From: Actinomycetes bacterium
Lineage (GTDB): Bacteria; Actinomycetota; Acidimicrobiia; Acidimicrobiales; RAAP-2
Direction of reading: 5' to 3'
NCBI GenBank assembly: GCA_021826655.1
Contig: JAKAZC010000086.1
Location: 1 to 9,505 of the forward strand
Length of the DNA stretch: 9,505 nt
In this document: one piece after another, positions 1 to 5,890 of the stretch
Numbering within the stretch: position 1 is the stretch's first letter
How the letters are laid out: every line of letters begins with the position of its first letter
Notes under the pieces: generated by a model
Databases searched by the model: none
Seen by the model: the letters and a program-made list of their open reading frames with translations, nothing else
Told to the model about the DNA's origin: nothing
Position numbers and translations under genes: made by a program

Positions 1-958
1 TGAGCTTGCTCAGGATGGCCCATGCCTCGTCGACCACCAGCAGTATCCGGTTGCGGTGGCGGGCCTCGACCGCGCTCTGGAGCCACGCCGCGGCACAGGC
101 CATGAGCACTCCGAGCGCAGGCGAATGGTAGACCGCGGACAGGTCGAGCACGACCAGCGGACCGTCCAGCCGGATCCCGCCCGTGGTCGGCCCGTCGAAC
201 ATCCCTCGCAGGTCGCCGTGGACGAGTCGACGCAGCTCGAGGGCGACGTCCCGCCCGTCCTCCACCAGATCGGCGCGGGTGGTCCGGAGCGCGGCGGCGG
301 CACCGCTGCCCGGGTCGAGGAGGGCGTCGACCACCAGGGCCAACGTGGGCGCCGCGCAACGCCGACGCACACCGTCGTCGCCGTCCCGTCCGGCGGCGTC
401 CTCGGTGGCCGCGGCCAACGCGGCGTCGACGGCCGCTCGCTCGCGTGGCAGCAGGTCCCGGCCCAGGCAGGACACCGCCAACGACGCGGTCAGGGCCGAC
501 CGGCGTGCCGCCACCCCGTCCGACCCCGGGCCGCCCGTACCCGAAGGATCGTCGGGGCCGCCGGTGTCCAGCGGGTTGAGCCGCACCGGACCGCCGGGCC
601 GCAGTGCCACCGGTGGCACCCCCCACGCCTGGCACAGAGGGCCGTACTCCCCCTTCGGGTCGACCACCCAGGCACTCCGCCCGAACACGGCCTGACGCCA
701 CAGGTACGACTTGACGAAGCTGCTCTTCCCGCGGCCGATCTGGCCGATGACCACCATGTTCGGGTTGGTCACCGAGCCGTTCCGGTAGAGGGCGAAGGGG
801 TCGTACACGAACGAGCCGCCCAGGACGTCCCGACCGACGAGGACCCCCTCGTGCCCCAGGCCGGCCTCGGCGACCAGGGGGTACGCGGCGCACAGGTGCC
901 GGGTGGTGGCCACGTGGGCGGGCAGCGAGGGCGGGAGGCGGACCCCGAATCCGCTCAC
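1..958 (-). CDS. VirB4/TraC-type conjugation ATPase, motor domain (3' end outside window)
   Basis: Only the first 319 codons are in the window, and the gene continues past base 1. The protein is a P-loop ATPase of the HerA/FtsK-like VirB4/TraC type, which powers assembly of or export by type IV secretion machines at the inner membrane. A Walker A loop GQIGRGKS lies at residues 72-79. A WVVDPKGEYG segment typical of VirB4/TraC proteins follows at residues 97-106. A Walker B RILLVVDEAW lies at residues 304-313. The start is the GTG at 958-956, which overlaps the TGA of the preceding gene as GTGA, so translation is probably coupled; there is no clear SD. Walker A comes very early, about 70 residues in, whereas full VirB4 proteins have several hundred residues before it. 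The missing N-terminal domain appears to be carried by the preceding gene. The family call is firm. The exact substrate (DNA or protein) cannot be seen. Confidence 0.9.
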   Translation of the reverse strand, partial: MSGFGVRLPPSLPAHVATTRHLCAAYPLVAEAGLGHEGVLVGRDVLGGSFVYDPFALYRNGSVTNPNMVVIGQIGRGKSSFVKSYLWRQAVFGRSAWVVDPKGEYGPLCQAWGVPPVALRPGGPVRLNPLDTGGPDDPSGTGGPGSDGVAARRSALTASLAVSCLGRDLLPRERAAVDAALAAATEDAAGRDGDDGVRRRCAAPTLALVVDALLDPGSGAAAALRTTRADLVEDGRDVALELRRLVHGDLRGMFDGPTTGGIRLDGPLVVLDLSAVYHSPALGVLMACAAAWLQSAVEARHRNRILLVVDEAWAILSKL

Positions 959-2487
959 GACAGCCCGCGCCCCAACGGTAGGAGGCACAGCAGCGCGGCG
1001 TCCTGCTGGCCGTAGAGGCGGCGCACGTCGAGTCGGGACTGGCCCGCCGCCTGCTCGACGGCGGCACACGCCCCCACCAGCTCCCGCTCGCTGTCGGCCG
1101 TGACCCCGACGTAGCCGCTGAACCGGAACTGGTCGTGCGCCTCGGACAGCTCCACGTCACGGTCCTCGATGCTGGCGTGCTCCCGGGCGTGGCGCGCCGA
1201 CGAAAGGAAGCCGTTGCGTCGTCGGAGCTCGCCGTCGGCGATGCCGGCAGTGCGCGCCTGCGCAACCTGGCGGGCGGCACGAACCGGGTCGACCGGCTCC
1301 ATCACCACCGACAGCGTGCGCCGCAACGGTGCGAACAGCAGTGGCCCGAGGAAGTCCGGATGGACGTCGACCCGCGGCCACTCGCTCACCCAGTACACCG
1401 CGTGCCAGGCGCCGTCGGTGCGAACCGCGTCCCACCGTGCCCGGACGCCCATCGGCCACGGATCCCGGCGCTCCGGCCCGGCCGGGACCTCCGGCGATCC
1501 GCCCGGCGCCGGACCCAGCGCCTCCTCGAGCGCACGGCCGAGCGATCCGCGTCCTAGGACTCCGTCGACCACCAGGTCGGCCGCCGTCAACGAGCGGTGC
1601 AGGGCCGTGACCTCGCGGGCCAGCACGGCGATGGCGCCCCCCAGTCCGCCGCCGGCCGTCCGCACCGCGCGGACCGACCGCCCCCGGTGCACCGTCACCG
1701 CCACCAGCAGCCCGTGGCGCCGGGTGACCGGAGCCGCCTCGTCGAGCAGCGAACGGTAGGACCGGGTGGCCGGGGCCTCGTGGTCGAGCACGGCGTGGCC
1801 GGCGAAGTGGCCGTGCACGGCCCGTCCGTCATCGGGAAGGCACGTCTCCACCCACTGGAGTCGGTGTACGGCCGAACCCTCGCGGGCGAGCGAGGCGAGC
1901 ACCCGGGCCCACGACGACACCCGCGCGTCCTGGTCGCCCGGGCCCAGCAGGGCGAAGCTGTGTCCCCGGACCGACAGCACCGCGGTGACCGTCCGGGCCC
2001 GCTCGTCGACCACGACCCCCATCCCCGGAGCACCGTCCTCGTCACCCGACGACGACCTGATCCGGAGCCCGTCGAAGACCGACCCGGGCGCCGGCTCGAA
2101 CGGCCCGGGCTCCTCCGCCAGTCGGTCCCCATGCGGACCGGCGGCCACGGTCAGGCGCCGCCCGGAGGCCGGTCCCGGATCGGCCTGGAACCGGTGACCG
2201 GTGACACCGGTCACCGCCCAGCGCACCAGGACCGGCAACCACTGCTCGCCGGACCGGCCGGCGATCGGCCAGAAGGCGGTGACGACCGACGCGCCCACCA
2301 AGGTCGCGGCGACCAACACGCCCGGCAGCGACGGCCGGCTGCGGACGGCGAGGACGGCAAGGACCAGCCCGGTGGCGACGGTCGCCACCTGTCCGCCCCT
2401 CCAGCCCGCGATCACACCCCGACGCTCGAGCGGTGGGAAACGGTAGCGGACACGGCGGGGAGCGCCGCCGCCCTCCTCGCCGGTCAC
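955..2487 (-). CDS. SCO6880-like membrane-anchored protein: VirB3/PrgI-like helices plus VirB4 N-terminal-like domain
   Basis: This 510-residue protein looks like the actinobacterial SCO6880 family, found in conjugation-type clusters. After a short basic N-terminus containing ERRGVIAGW, two hydrophobic segments (about residues 33-49 and 53-70) form a VirB3/PrgI-like hairpin. They are followed by AGRSGEQWLPVLVRW (77-91) and about 420 soluble residues. The C-terminus has features of the VirB4 N-terminal domain: an arginine-rich stretch (about 402-436), a segment like FRFSGYVGVTADSE (454-467), and an ending GQQDAALLCLLPLGRGL (493-509). No Walker motifs are present. The open frame extends upstream to 2808, but that extension is antisense-like, arginine-rich and overlaps the previous gene by over 300 bp. 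The GTG at 2487-2485 gives a 4-bp GTGA overlap and an N-terminus of family-like sequence. The role is inferred as a scaffold for the ATPase encoded next. Confidence 0.85.
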   Translation of the reverse strand: MTGEEGGGAPRRVRYRFPPLERRGVIAGWRGGQVATVATGLVLAVLAVRSRPSLPGVLVAATLVGASVVTAFWPIAGRSGEQWLPVLVRWAVTGVTGHRFQADPGPASGRRLTVAAGPHGDRLAEEPGPFEPAPGSVFDGLRIRSSSGDEDGAPGMGVVVDERARTVTAVLSVRGHSFALLGPGDQDARVSSWARVLASLAREGSAVHRLQWVETCLPDDGRAVHGHFAGHAVLDHEAPATRSYRSLLDEAAPVTRRHGLLVAVTVHRGRSVRAVRTAGGGLGGAIAVLAREVTALHRSLTAADLVVDGVLGRGSLGRALEEALGPAPGGSPEVPAGPERRDPWPMGVRARWDAVRTDGAWHAVYWVSEWPRVDVHPDFLGPLLFAPLRRTLSVVMEPVDPVRAARQVAQARTAGIADGELRRRNGFLSSARHAREHASIEDRDVELSEAHDQFRFSGYVGVTADSERELVGACAAVEQAAGQSRLDVRRLYGQQDAALLCLLPLGRGLS

Positions 2488-4127
2488 GGTTCCGGCGCCA
2501 TGGGACGCGGGCGGCCCGAGACGAGGACGGGGCCGAGGTGGTCCCGACCGAGGTGGTCGGCGTACGGTGTCCCGCTCATGCGGGGGAAGGTGGTGACATA
2601 GGTCACACCGGACGGCATGACCGGCACCCCCGATGCCCCGTCGGTGCCGTGCGCCGGCGACCCGCCGTCCAGGACGGAGGCCTCGTCGGCGAGTCGGGCC
2701 GCGTCGAGGAGGGGGCCGTACTTCGCCTCCGTGGCCGCGAACCTGGCCATGACGAACGCCGAATTGGGGCTCGGCGGCGTCACCGGCACCGACCCGCCCG
2801 GATCCCACGGCAGGGGACCCTGCCAGTCGTCGGGCCGGTAGGGATCGACCTGCACCTCACTTGCGCTGCCGGTGCCACCGCCTGCAGGGCCTCCTGGAGG
2901 GCCGCCTGGAGGACCGGTGCCCCCGCCGGTGCCACCGAGACCGCCGAGACCGGTCAGCGCCCCCGGATTGCCCGAGCTCCCTGATCCGCCACCGGACGCG
3001 GCCGCTGCCCCGATCACCCCGACTGCGCCCGCCCCGGCGGCCAGCGACCCGGCCGCCGCCGACCGCATGGCCACATGGGCCAGTCCCTTCGTGGGGACCC
3101 CGGCCTGGTGCCGGGCCCGCTGGGTGAGCCCTTCCAGGTGACCCACGGCGCCGGCCTCGAGGAAGGGGAGCAGCCGGAACAGGGACCACGGGGCGAAGGC
3201 GGCCAGCAACAGGAGGGCCGCACCGCCCAGCACCGAGGCGAACCCGCCCCCGGTTCCGGACCCACCGGACGGGGTCGATCCCGTGCCACCGGCCAGTGCC
3301 CCGGCAGCCAGGCTCAGCACCGCCACGATCACCAGTTTGGAGAGCACCAGCGCGGCCAGGGTGTCCACCAGTCGGCGGGCCCAGTGACTGATGGCCGGCC
3401 ACGCGAGTCCGGCCAGTGCGAGTGGCAGGAACAGCACCGCGACATACACGGCGGCCGCCCGTAGGAGCAGTTCCAACCACACCAGCACGGCACCGACCAC
3501 GACGACGACGCCGCCGAGGAACAGCACGAACGTAGGTGCACCACCCGGTTGGGCGGCCTGCGCCGGGCCGAGTGCTTGGGTGACCGTGCCGAGGAAGTGG
3601 CCGGCGTCGAGACCCGATCCTCGGGACACCACGGCACACAGGTCGTCGGTCAAGGCCAGTCCGATCTGCACGAGGCTGACCGCCACCGCGGTGAGCAGGA
3701 CCGCCAGCGGGACCTGGACCAGGACTGCGCGCAGCAGCATGGCCGCGCTCTGCCGGTAGAGGGCCTGCAGCACACCGAGCAGGAGGAGCGGGACGACCAC
3801 CACCCCGGCCAGGCCGACCATGGTGGCGTAGTGGGCCCGGAACCAGGGGGCACCCAGATCGATGGACGTCGTCGTAGCCAGGACGCCACCGACCTGGCCG
3901 AGCAGCCAGGCGGCACCGCTCGTCACCCAGCTGCTCACCGCGTCGAGGACACTGCCGACTCCGAGCCCGACGACGGATCCCACGGCCGACCCGACAGCGC
4001 CAGAGACCGTACCGGCAACGGTGCCGCCGACCGAGCAGACCGCTCCGAGGCCGGTGCCCCCCAGCGCGCCGGCGGCGGACGGGCAGCCGGGCGACGGGAT
4101 GGCGGGCAACCCGCCGAGGACCGACAC
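2484..4127 (-). CDS. TrbL/VirB6-type conjugal transfer membrane protein (SCO6881-like)
   Basis: This 547-residue polytopic protein is the likely inner-membrane channel component of the secretion machine. A small-residue-rich N-terminus with two cysteines (C15, C31) is followed by a conserved-looking LGAPWFRAHYATM (91-103). About six hydrophobic segments follow, near residues 105-122, 130-158, 200-219, 222-243, 255-280 and 296-320. After the last helix come a basic amphipathic stretch (LFRLLPFLEAGAVGHLEGL, 316-334), an Ala/Gly segment, a Gly/Pro linker (about 380-420) and a soluble tail of about 125 residues containing DDWQGPLPWDPGG (433-445). The helix pattern and the position between the small membrane protein and the SCO6880-like gene match the actinobacterial TrbL-like group. 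The start is the GTG at 4127-4125, immediately after the preceding TGA, with only a weak purine stretch upstream. The function is inferred from family and context. Confidence 0.83.
   Translation of the reverse strand: MSVLGGLPAIPSPGCPSAAGALGGTGLGAVCSVGGTVAGTVSGAVGSAVGSVVGLGVGSVLDAVSSWVTSGAAWLLGQVGGVLATTTSIDLGAPWFRAHYATMVGLAGVVVVPLLLLGVLQALYRQSAAMLLRAVLVQVPLAVLLTAVAVSLVQIGLALTDDLCAVVSRGSGLDAGHFLGTVTQALGPAQAAQPGGAPTFVLFLGGVVVVVGAVLVWLELLLRAAAVYVAVLFLPLALAGLAWPAISHWARRLVDTLAALVLSKLVIVAVLSLAAGALAGGTGSTPSGGSGTGGGFASVLGGAALLLLAAFAPWSLFRLLPFLEAGAVGHLEGLTQRARHQAGVPTKGLAHVAMRSAAAGSLAAGAGAVGVIGAAAASGGGSGSSGNPGALTGLGGLGGTGGGTGPPGGPPGGPAGGGTGSASEVQVDPYRPDDWQGPLPWDPGGSVPVTPPSPNSAFVMARFAATEAKYGPLLDAARLADEASVLDGGSPAHGTDGASGVPVMPSGVTYVTTFPRMSGTPYADHLGRDHLGPVLVSGRPRPMAPEP
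2868..2990 (-). repeat. Low-complexity Gly/Pro-coding tract inside the TrbL-like gene
   Basis: About 41 codons encode mostly Gly, Pro, Ser and Thr (residues 380-420 of the TrbL-like protein), with runs such as GGLGGTGGGTGPPGGPPGG. At the DNA level this is an imperfect GGN/CCN-rich simple sequence. It separates the membrane-embedded part from the soluble C-terminal tail and is probably a flexible linker. Its length could vary between strains through repeat slippage in whole codons. Confidence 0.7.
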
Positions 4128-4454
4128 TCAGTGCACGCCCTGACCGGTGGAGAAGAAGAAGTTGACGATGGCCGGGCCGGCACCGATCAGGAGGGCGGCG
4201 AAGCCGGATACCAGGACGGCCTTCCGACCGCTGTAGGACTGCTGGTAGTTCTGGCTGTGGGCGCCGAGCGCCCAGGCCGCGGCGCCGATGAGCAGACCGA
4301 CCAGCGACAGTGCCAGGGCCCACCCGCCCAGTCCGTCGGTCAGTCGTTGGAGCACCTGGCCCCCGGGAAGTTGCGTCGGGTCCGGCGTCATGGTGACACC
4401 GAGGAGGCGCAGGTGGACGGACGTGGTCAGGGGGTCGGGAGCCATGCACGGCAC
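4128..4454 (-). CDS. Small two-helix membrane protein of the conjugation operon (DUF6112-like; VirB2/TrbC-like topology)
   Basis: This is the first gene of the operon and encodes about 108 residues. Counting from the chosen start, a hydrophobic segment near residues 42-59 (WALALSLVGLLIGAAAWAL) is followed by a polar loop with SQNYQQSYSGRKA and a second helix (VLVSGFAALLIGAGPAIVNFFF) close to the C-terminus. The two-helix layout with a charged loop is that of VirB2/TrbC-type pilin-like subunits. The sequence resembles the small DUF6112 proteins that sit beside SCO6880/SCO6881-type genes. Start choice: the GTG at 4454 has AAGGGGA six bases upstream. An ATG at 4445 (105 residues) and an ATG at 4391 (87 residues, beginning MTPDPTQLPGG) are in frame but lack an SD, and the longest open frame begins with a TTG at 4481. 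Whether it forms a pilus or a membrane ring cannot be told from sequence. Confidence 0.8.
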   Translation of the reverse strand: MPCMAPDPLTTSVHLRLLGVTMTPDPTQLPGGQVLQRLTDGLGGWALALSLVGLLIGAAAWALGAHSQNYQQSYSGRKAVLVSGFAALLIGAGPAIVNFFFSTGQGVH

Positions 4455-4460
4455 GCTATG

Positions 4461-4467
4461 TCCCCTT
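4461..4467 (-). promoter_or_regulatory. Shine-Dalgarno-like site of the conjugation operon
   Basis: AAGGGGA on the minus strand lies six bases before the GTG at 4454. It is the only convincing SD near any start in this window and decides the start chosen for the small membrane protein. Confidence 0.5.
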
Positions 4468-4477
4468 CGCGCCCATT

Positions 4478-4483
4478 TCAATA
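4478..4483 (-). promoter_or_regulatory. Candidate -10 element of the conjugation operon promoter
   Basis: TATTGA on the minus strand sits in a short AT-rich stretch (about 4475-4509) that contrasts with the GC-rich surroundings. It would start transcription near 4471, just ahead of the SD at 4467-4461. No good -35 hexamer is seen at the usual distance. The 11-bp-spaced elements occupy that position instead, which would suit an activator-dependent promoter. This is inference from pattern only. Confidence 0.35.
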
Positions 4484-4537
4484 GGTTCCATGGTTTTTCA
4501 TGAGGTTTCGCTCGCCATTCGGAGCGTGGTCACCGTC
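4484..4537 (+). promoter_or_regulatory. Candidate RegX3/Pho-box-like direct repeats
   Basis: On the plus strand a TTC or GTC core recurs at 4486, 4497, 4507, 4518 and 4529, giving steps of 11, 10, 11 and 11 bases. The seven-base units are GTTCCAT, TTTCATG, TTTCGCT, ATTCGGA and GGTCACC. The last matches six of seven bases of the actinobacterial Pho-box unit GTTCACC, while the others are weaker. OmpR/PhoB-type regulators, to which RegX3 belongs, bind direct repeats about 11 bp apart. The site lies between the divergent conjugation operon and senX3, so it could serve either. Binding is not shown. Confidence 0.35.
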
Positions 4538-4552
4538 CCGGCCCGGGCCTGC

Positions 4553-4558
4553 CACACT
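4553..4558 (+). promoter_or_regulatory. Candidate -10 element in front of senX3
   Basis: CACACT ends six bases before the GTG at 4565, and there is no convincing SD. This is compatible with a leaderless or near-leaderless actinobacterial transcript, but the hexamer fits TANNNT poorly. A perfect palindrome GGCCCGGGCC lies just upstream at 4540-4549. Confidence 0.25.
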
Positions 4559-4564
4559 GGGACG

Positions 4565-5803
4565 GTGAAGCCGTACGTGATCGGGTACATCGTGCTGGGC
4601 CTGGTGGCGGTGGTCGCCGTCGTCGTCGCCAACCAGGTCGGGCGGCGTTCCGGGCGGCGGAGCCTGCAGCAACGGTTGACGGCGCTCTCCAACCGACTGG
4701 GCGTGGAGGCTCCCGACGACGCCGGCATGGAACCGGTCCTCAGTCATCTGGAGAAGGTCGCCGGTGACGCGGCCGAGGCGGTCACCGAGGCCAGCTCGGA
4801 CGCCATCAGGCTCCGACGGGCCCTCGACACCCTGACCCAGGGCGTCATCGTGTGCGACGAGAACGGCGAGGTCGCCTTCCGCAACGCCCGGGCCGTGGCC
4901 CTGATGAACAACCGGCACGGGGACGCTCTGGCCGCCCAGGCCGTGACCGAACTGCTCGAGAACGCCTGGAGGGAGGGAACGGCCGAGCGCACCCTCGACC
5001 TCTACGGGCCGCCCCGCCAGACTCTGGCCGTCCGCACCCGGCTCATCGACGACGGCCGGCGTCCGCTCGGGGTGATCGCCATCATCGAGGACGTGTCCGA
5101 GCGGCGCAGGCTGGAGGAGATCCGTCGGGACTTCGTGGCCAACGTGAGTCACGAGTTGAAGACGCCCATCGGCGCCCTCGGCCTCCTGGCCGAGACGCTC
5201 ACCGTGGAGCCTGATCCCGAAGTGGCCCAGCGACTGGCCTCGCGCATCCACGCCGAGGCCTTCCGGGTCAGCCGCATCATCGACGACCTCCTCGACCTCA
5301 GCCGCATCGAGTCGGAGGAGACCCCGCCCCGGGAGCCCATCTACATCAACCTGGTCATGGCCGAGGCCGTCGAGCGGGTCCGCTCGGCGGCGGAGCAGCG
5401 GCTCATCGCCATCGAACTCGACGAGCCCGACCCGCCGGTGCACGTGGTCGGTGACCGCCGTCAGCTCGTCTCCGCCATCCACAGCCTCCTCGAGAACGCC
5501 GTGACCTTTTCCTATGAGGACAGTACGGTTCGGGTCTCGGGTTCCCAGGCCGACGGTGAGATCCGGCTGTCGGTGTCCGACACCGGCGTCGGCATCCCCA
5601 CCCGCGACCTCGAGCGCATCTTCGAGCGGTTCTACCGGGTCGACCACGGCCGCAGCCGTTCCACCGGTGGGACCGGCCTCGGTCTTTCCATCGTCCGCCA
5701 CGTCGCCAGCAACCACCAGGGCCGGGTGGAGGTCGACTCGCGTGAGGGCGAGGGCTCCACCTTCACCTTGGTACTTCCCAACCCCCCCGAGTACACGGCG
5801 TGA
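4565..5803 (+). CDS. senX3: Sensor histidine kinase SenX3-like
   Basis: This 412-residue membrane-bound sensor kinase is close to the 410 residues of M. tuberculosis SenX3. It has one N-terminal hydrophobic helix (about residues 4-22), a linker, a cytoplasmic PAS-like domain (about 85-178), and a HisKA domain with the phospho-accepting His196 in NVSHELKTPIGA. The HATPase domain has the N box around N311 (SLLENA), the G1 box DTGVGIP (339-345), the F box region (352-357) and the G2 box GTGLGLS (369-375). All catalytic motifs are intact. With essentially no extracytoplasmic domain, sensing probably works through the PAS domain or a partner; in mycobacteria the Pst/PhoU system signals phosphate status to SenX3. 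The start is the GTG at 4565, because an ATG at 4490 would add 25 residues with no helix character and run through the control region. A run of seven C (5782-5788) lies near the 3' end. The partner regX3 follows after 87 bp. Confidence 0.93.
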   Translation: MKPYVIGYIVLGLVAVVAVVVANQVGRRSGRRSLQQRLTALSNRLGVEAPDDAGMEPVLSHLEKVAGDAAEAVTEASSDAIRLRRALDTLTQGVIVCDENGEVAFRNARAVALMNNRHGDALAAQAVTELLENAWREGTAERTLDLYGPPRQTLAVRTRLIDDGRRPLGVIAIIEDVSERRRLEEIRRDFVANVSHELKTPIGALGLLAETLTVEPDPEVAQRLASRIHAEAFRVSRIIDDLLDLSRIESEETPPREPIYINLVMAEAVERVRSAAEQRLIAIELDEPDPPVHVVGDRRQLVSAIHSLLENAVTFSYEDSTVRVSGSQADGEIRLSVSDTGVGIPTRDLERIFERFYRVDHGRSRSTGGTGLGLSIVRHVASNHQGRVEVDSREGEGSTFTLVLPNPPEYTA

Positions 5804-5848
5804 CGTCGCGCCGGCGTGACGTCGCGCCGTCGTGACGGCGTGCCGTCG
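5797..5848 (+). repeat. 16-bp tandem repeat in the senX3-regX3 gap
   Basis: GGCGTGACGTCGCGCC occurs twice in perfect tandem (5797-5812 and 5813-5828). A third copy with three mismatches follows (5829-5844), plus four further bases in phase. The senX3 stop codon (5801-5803) lies inside the first copy. Each perfect copy is a near-palindrome centred on GACGTC. The unit length is not a multiple of three and the array is outside the chosen coding regions. Confidence 0.9.
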
Positions 5849-5853
5849 GCACG
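5839..5853 (+). other. Short GC hairpin between senX3 and regX3
   Basis: CGTGCC (5839-5844), a three-base loop GTC and GGCACG (5848-5853) form a perfect six-bp stem 37 bases before the regX3 start. There is no T-run, so it is not a standard terminator. It could influence read-through, processing or mRNA stability, or be incidental in such GC-rich DNA. Confidence 0.35.
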
Positions 5854-5878
5854 AGTGGCCGACCCGCCGCCGGTGGGT

Positions 5879-5884
5879 AAGAGT
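5879..5884 (+). promoter_or_regulatory. Candidate internal -10 element in front of regX3
   Basis: AAGAGT (within TAAGAGT) ends six bases before the GTG at 5891, the same spacing as the hexamer before senX3. No strong SD is present (only CAGGC). This may allow leaderless expression of regX3 in addition to read-through from senX3. The match to TANNNT is weak. Confidence 0.25.
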
Positions 5885-5890
5885 GCAGGC

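Noticed and set aside
56..1015. Long plus-strand open frame opposite the ATPase gene
   Set aside because: Arg/Gly/Pro-rich composition without a recognisable domain; the minus strand here encodes clear Walker A and B motifs. It is an antisense shadow typical of GC-rich DNA.
2488..2808. Upstream extension of the 510-residue protein to 2808
   Set aside because: It would overlap the TrbL-like gene by over 300 bp with low-complexity arginine-rich sequence, while a GTGA-coupled GTG sits exactly at the family-like N-terminus.
2857..4449. 530-residue minus-strand frame overlapping the TrbL-like gene
   Set aside because: Same strand, different frame, Arg/Pro-rich with no helices; the other frame gives a coherent membrane protein.
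4540..4549. Perfect palindrome GGCCCGGGCC as a separate operator
   Set aside because: Too short and GC-only to separate from background. Noted only as lying near the senX3 start.
5782..5788. Seven-base C or G runs in senX3 (5782-5788), regX3 (6356-6362) and the ABC ATPase (8345-8351) as phase-variation switches
   Set aside because: Runs of seven are expected by chance in DNA this GC-rich, and all three genes are intact as read. Only the regX3 run is mentioned, because of its position.
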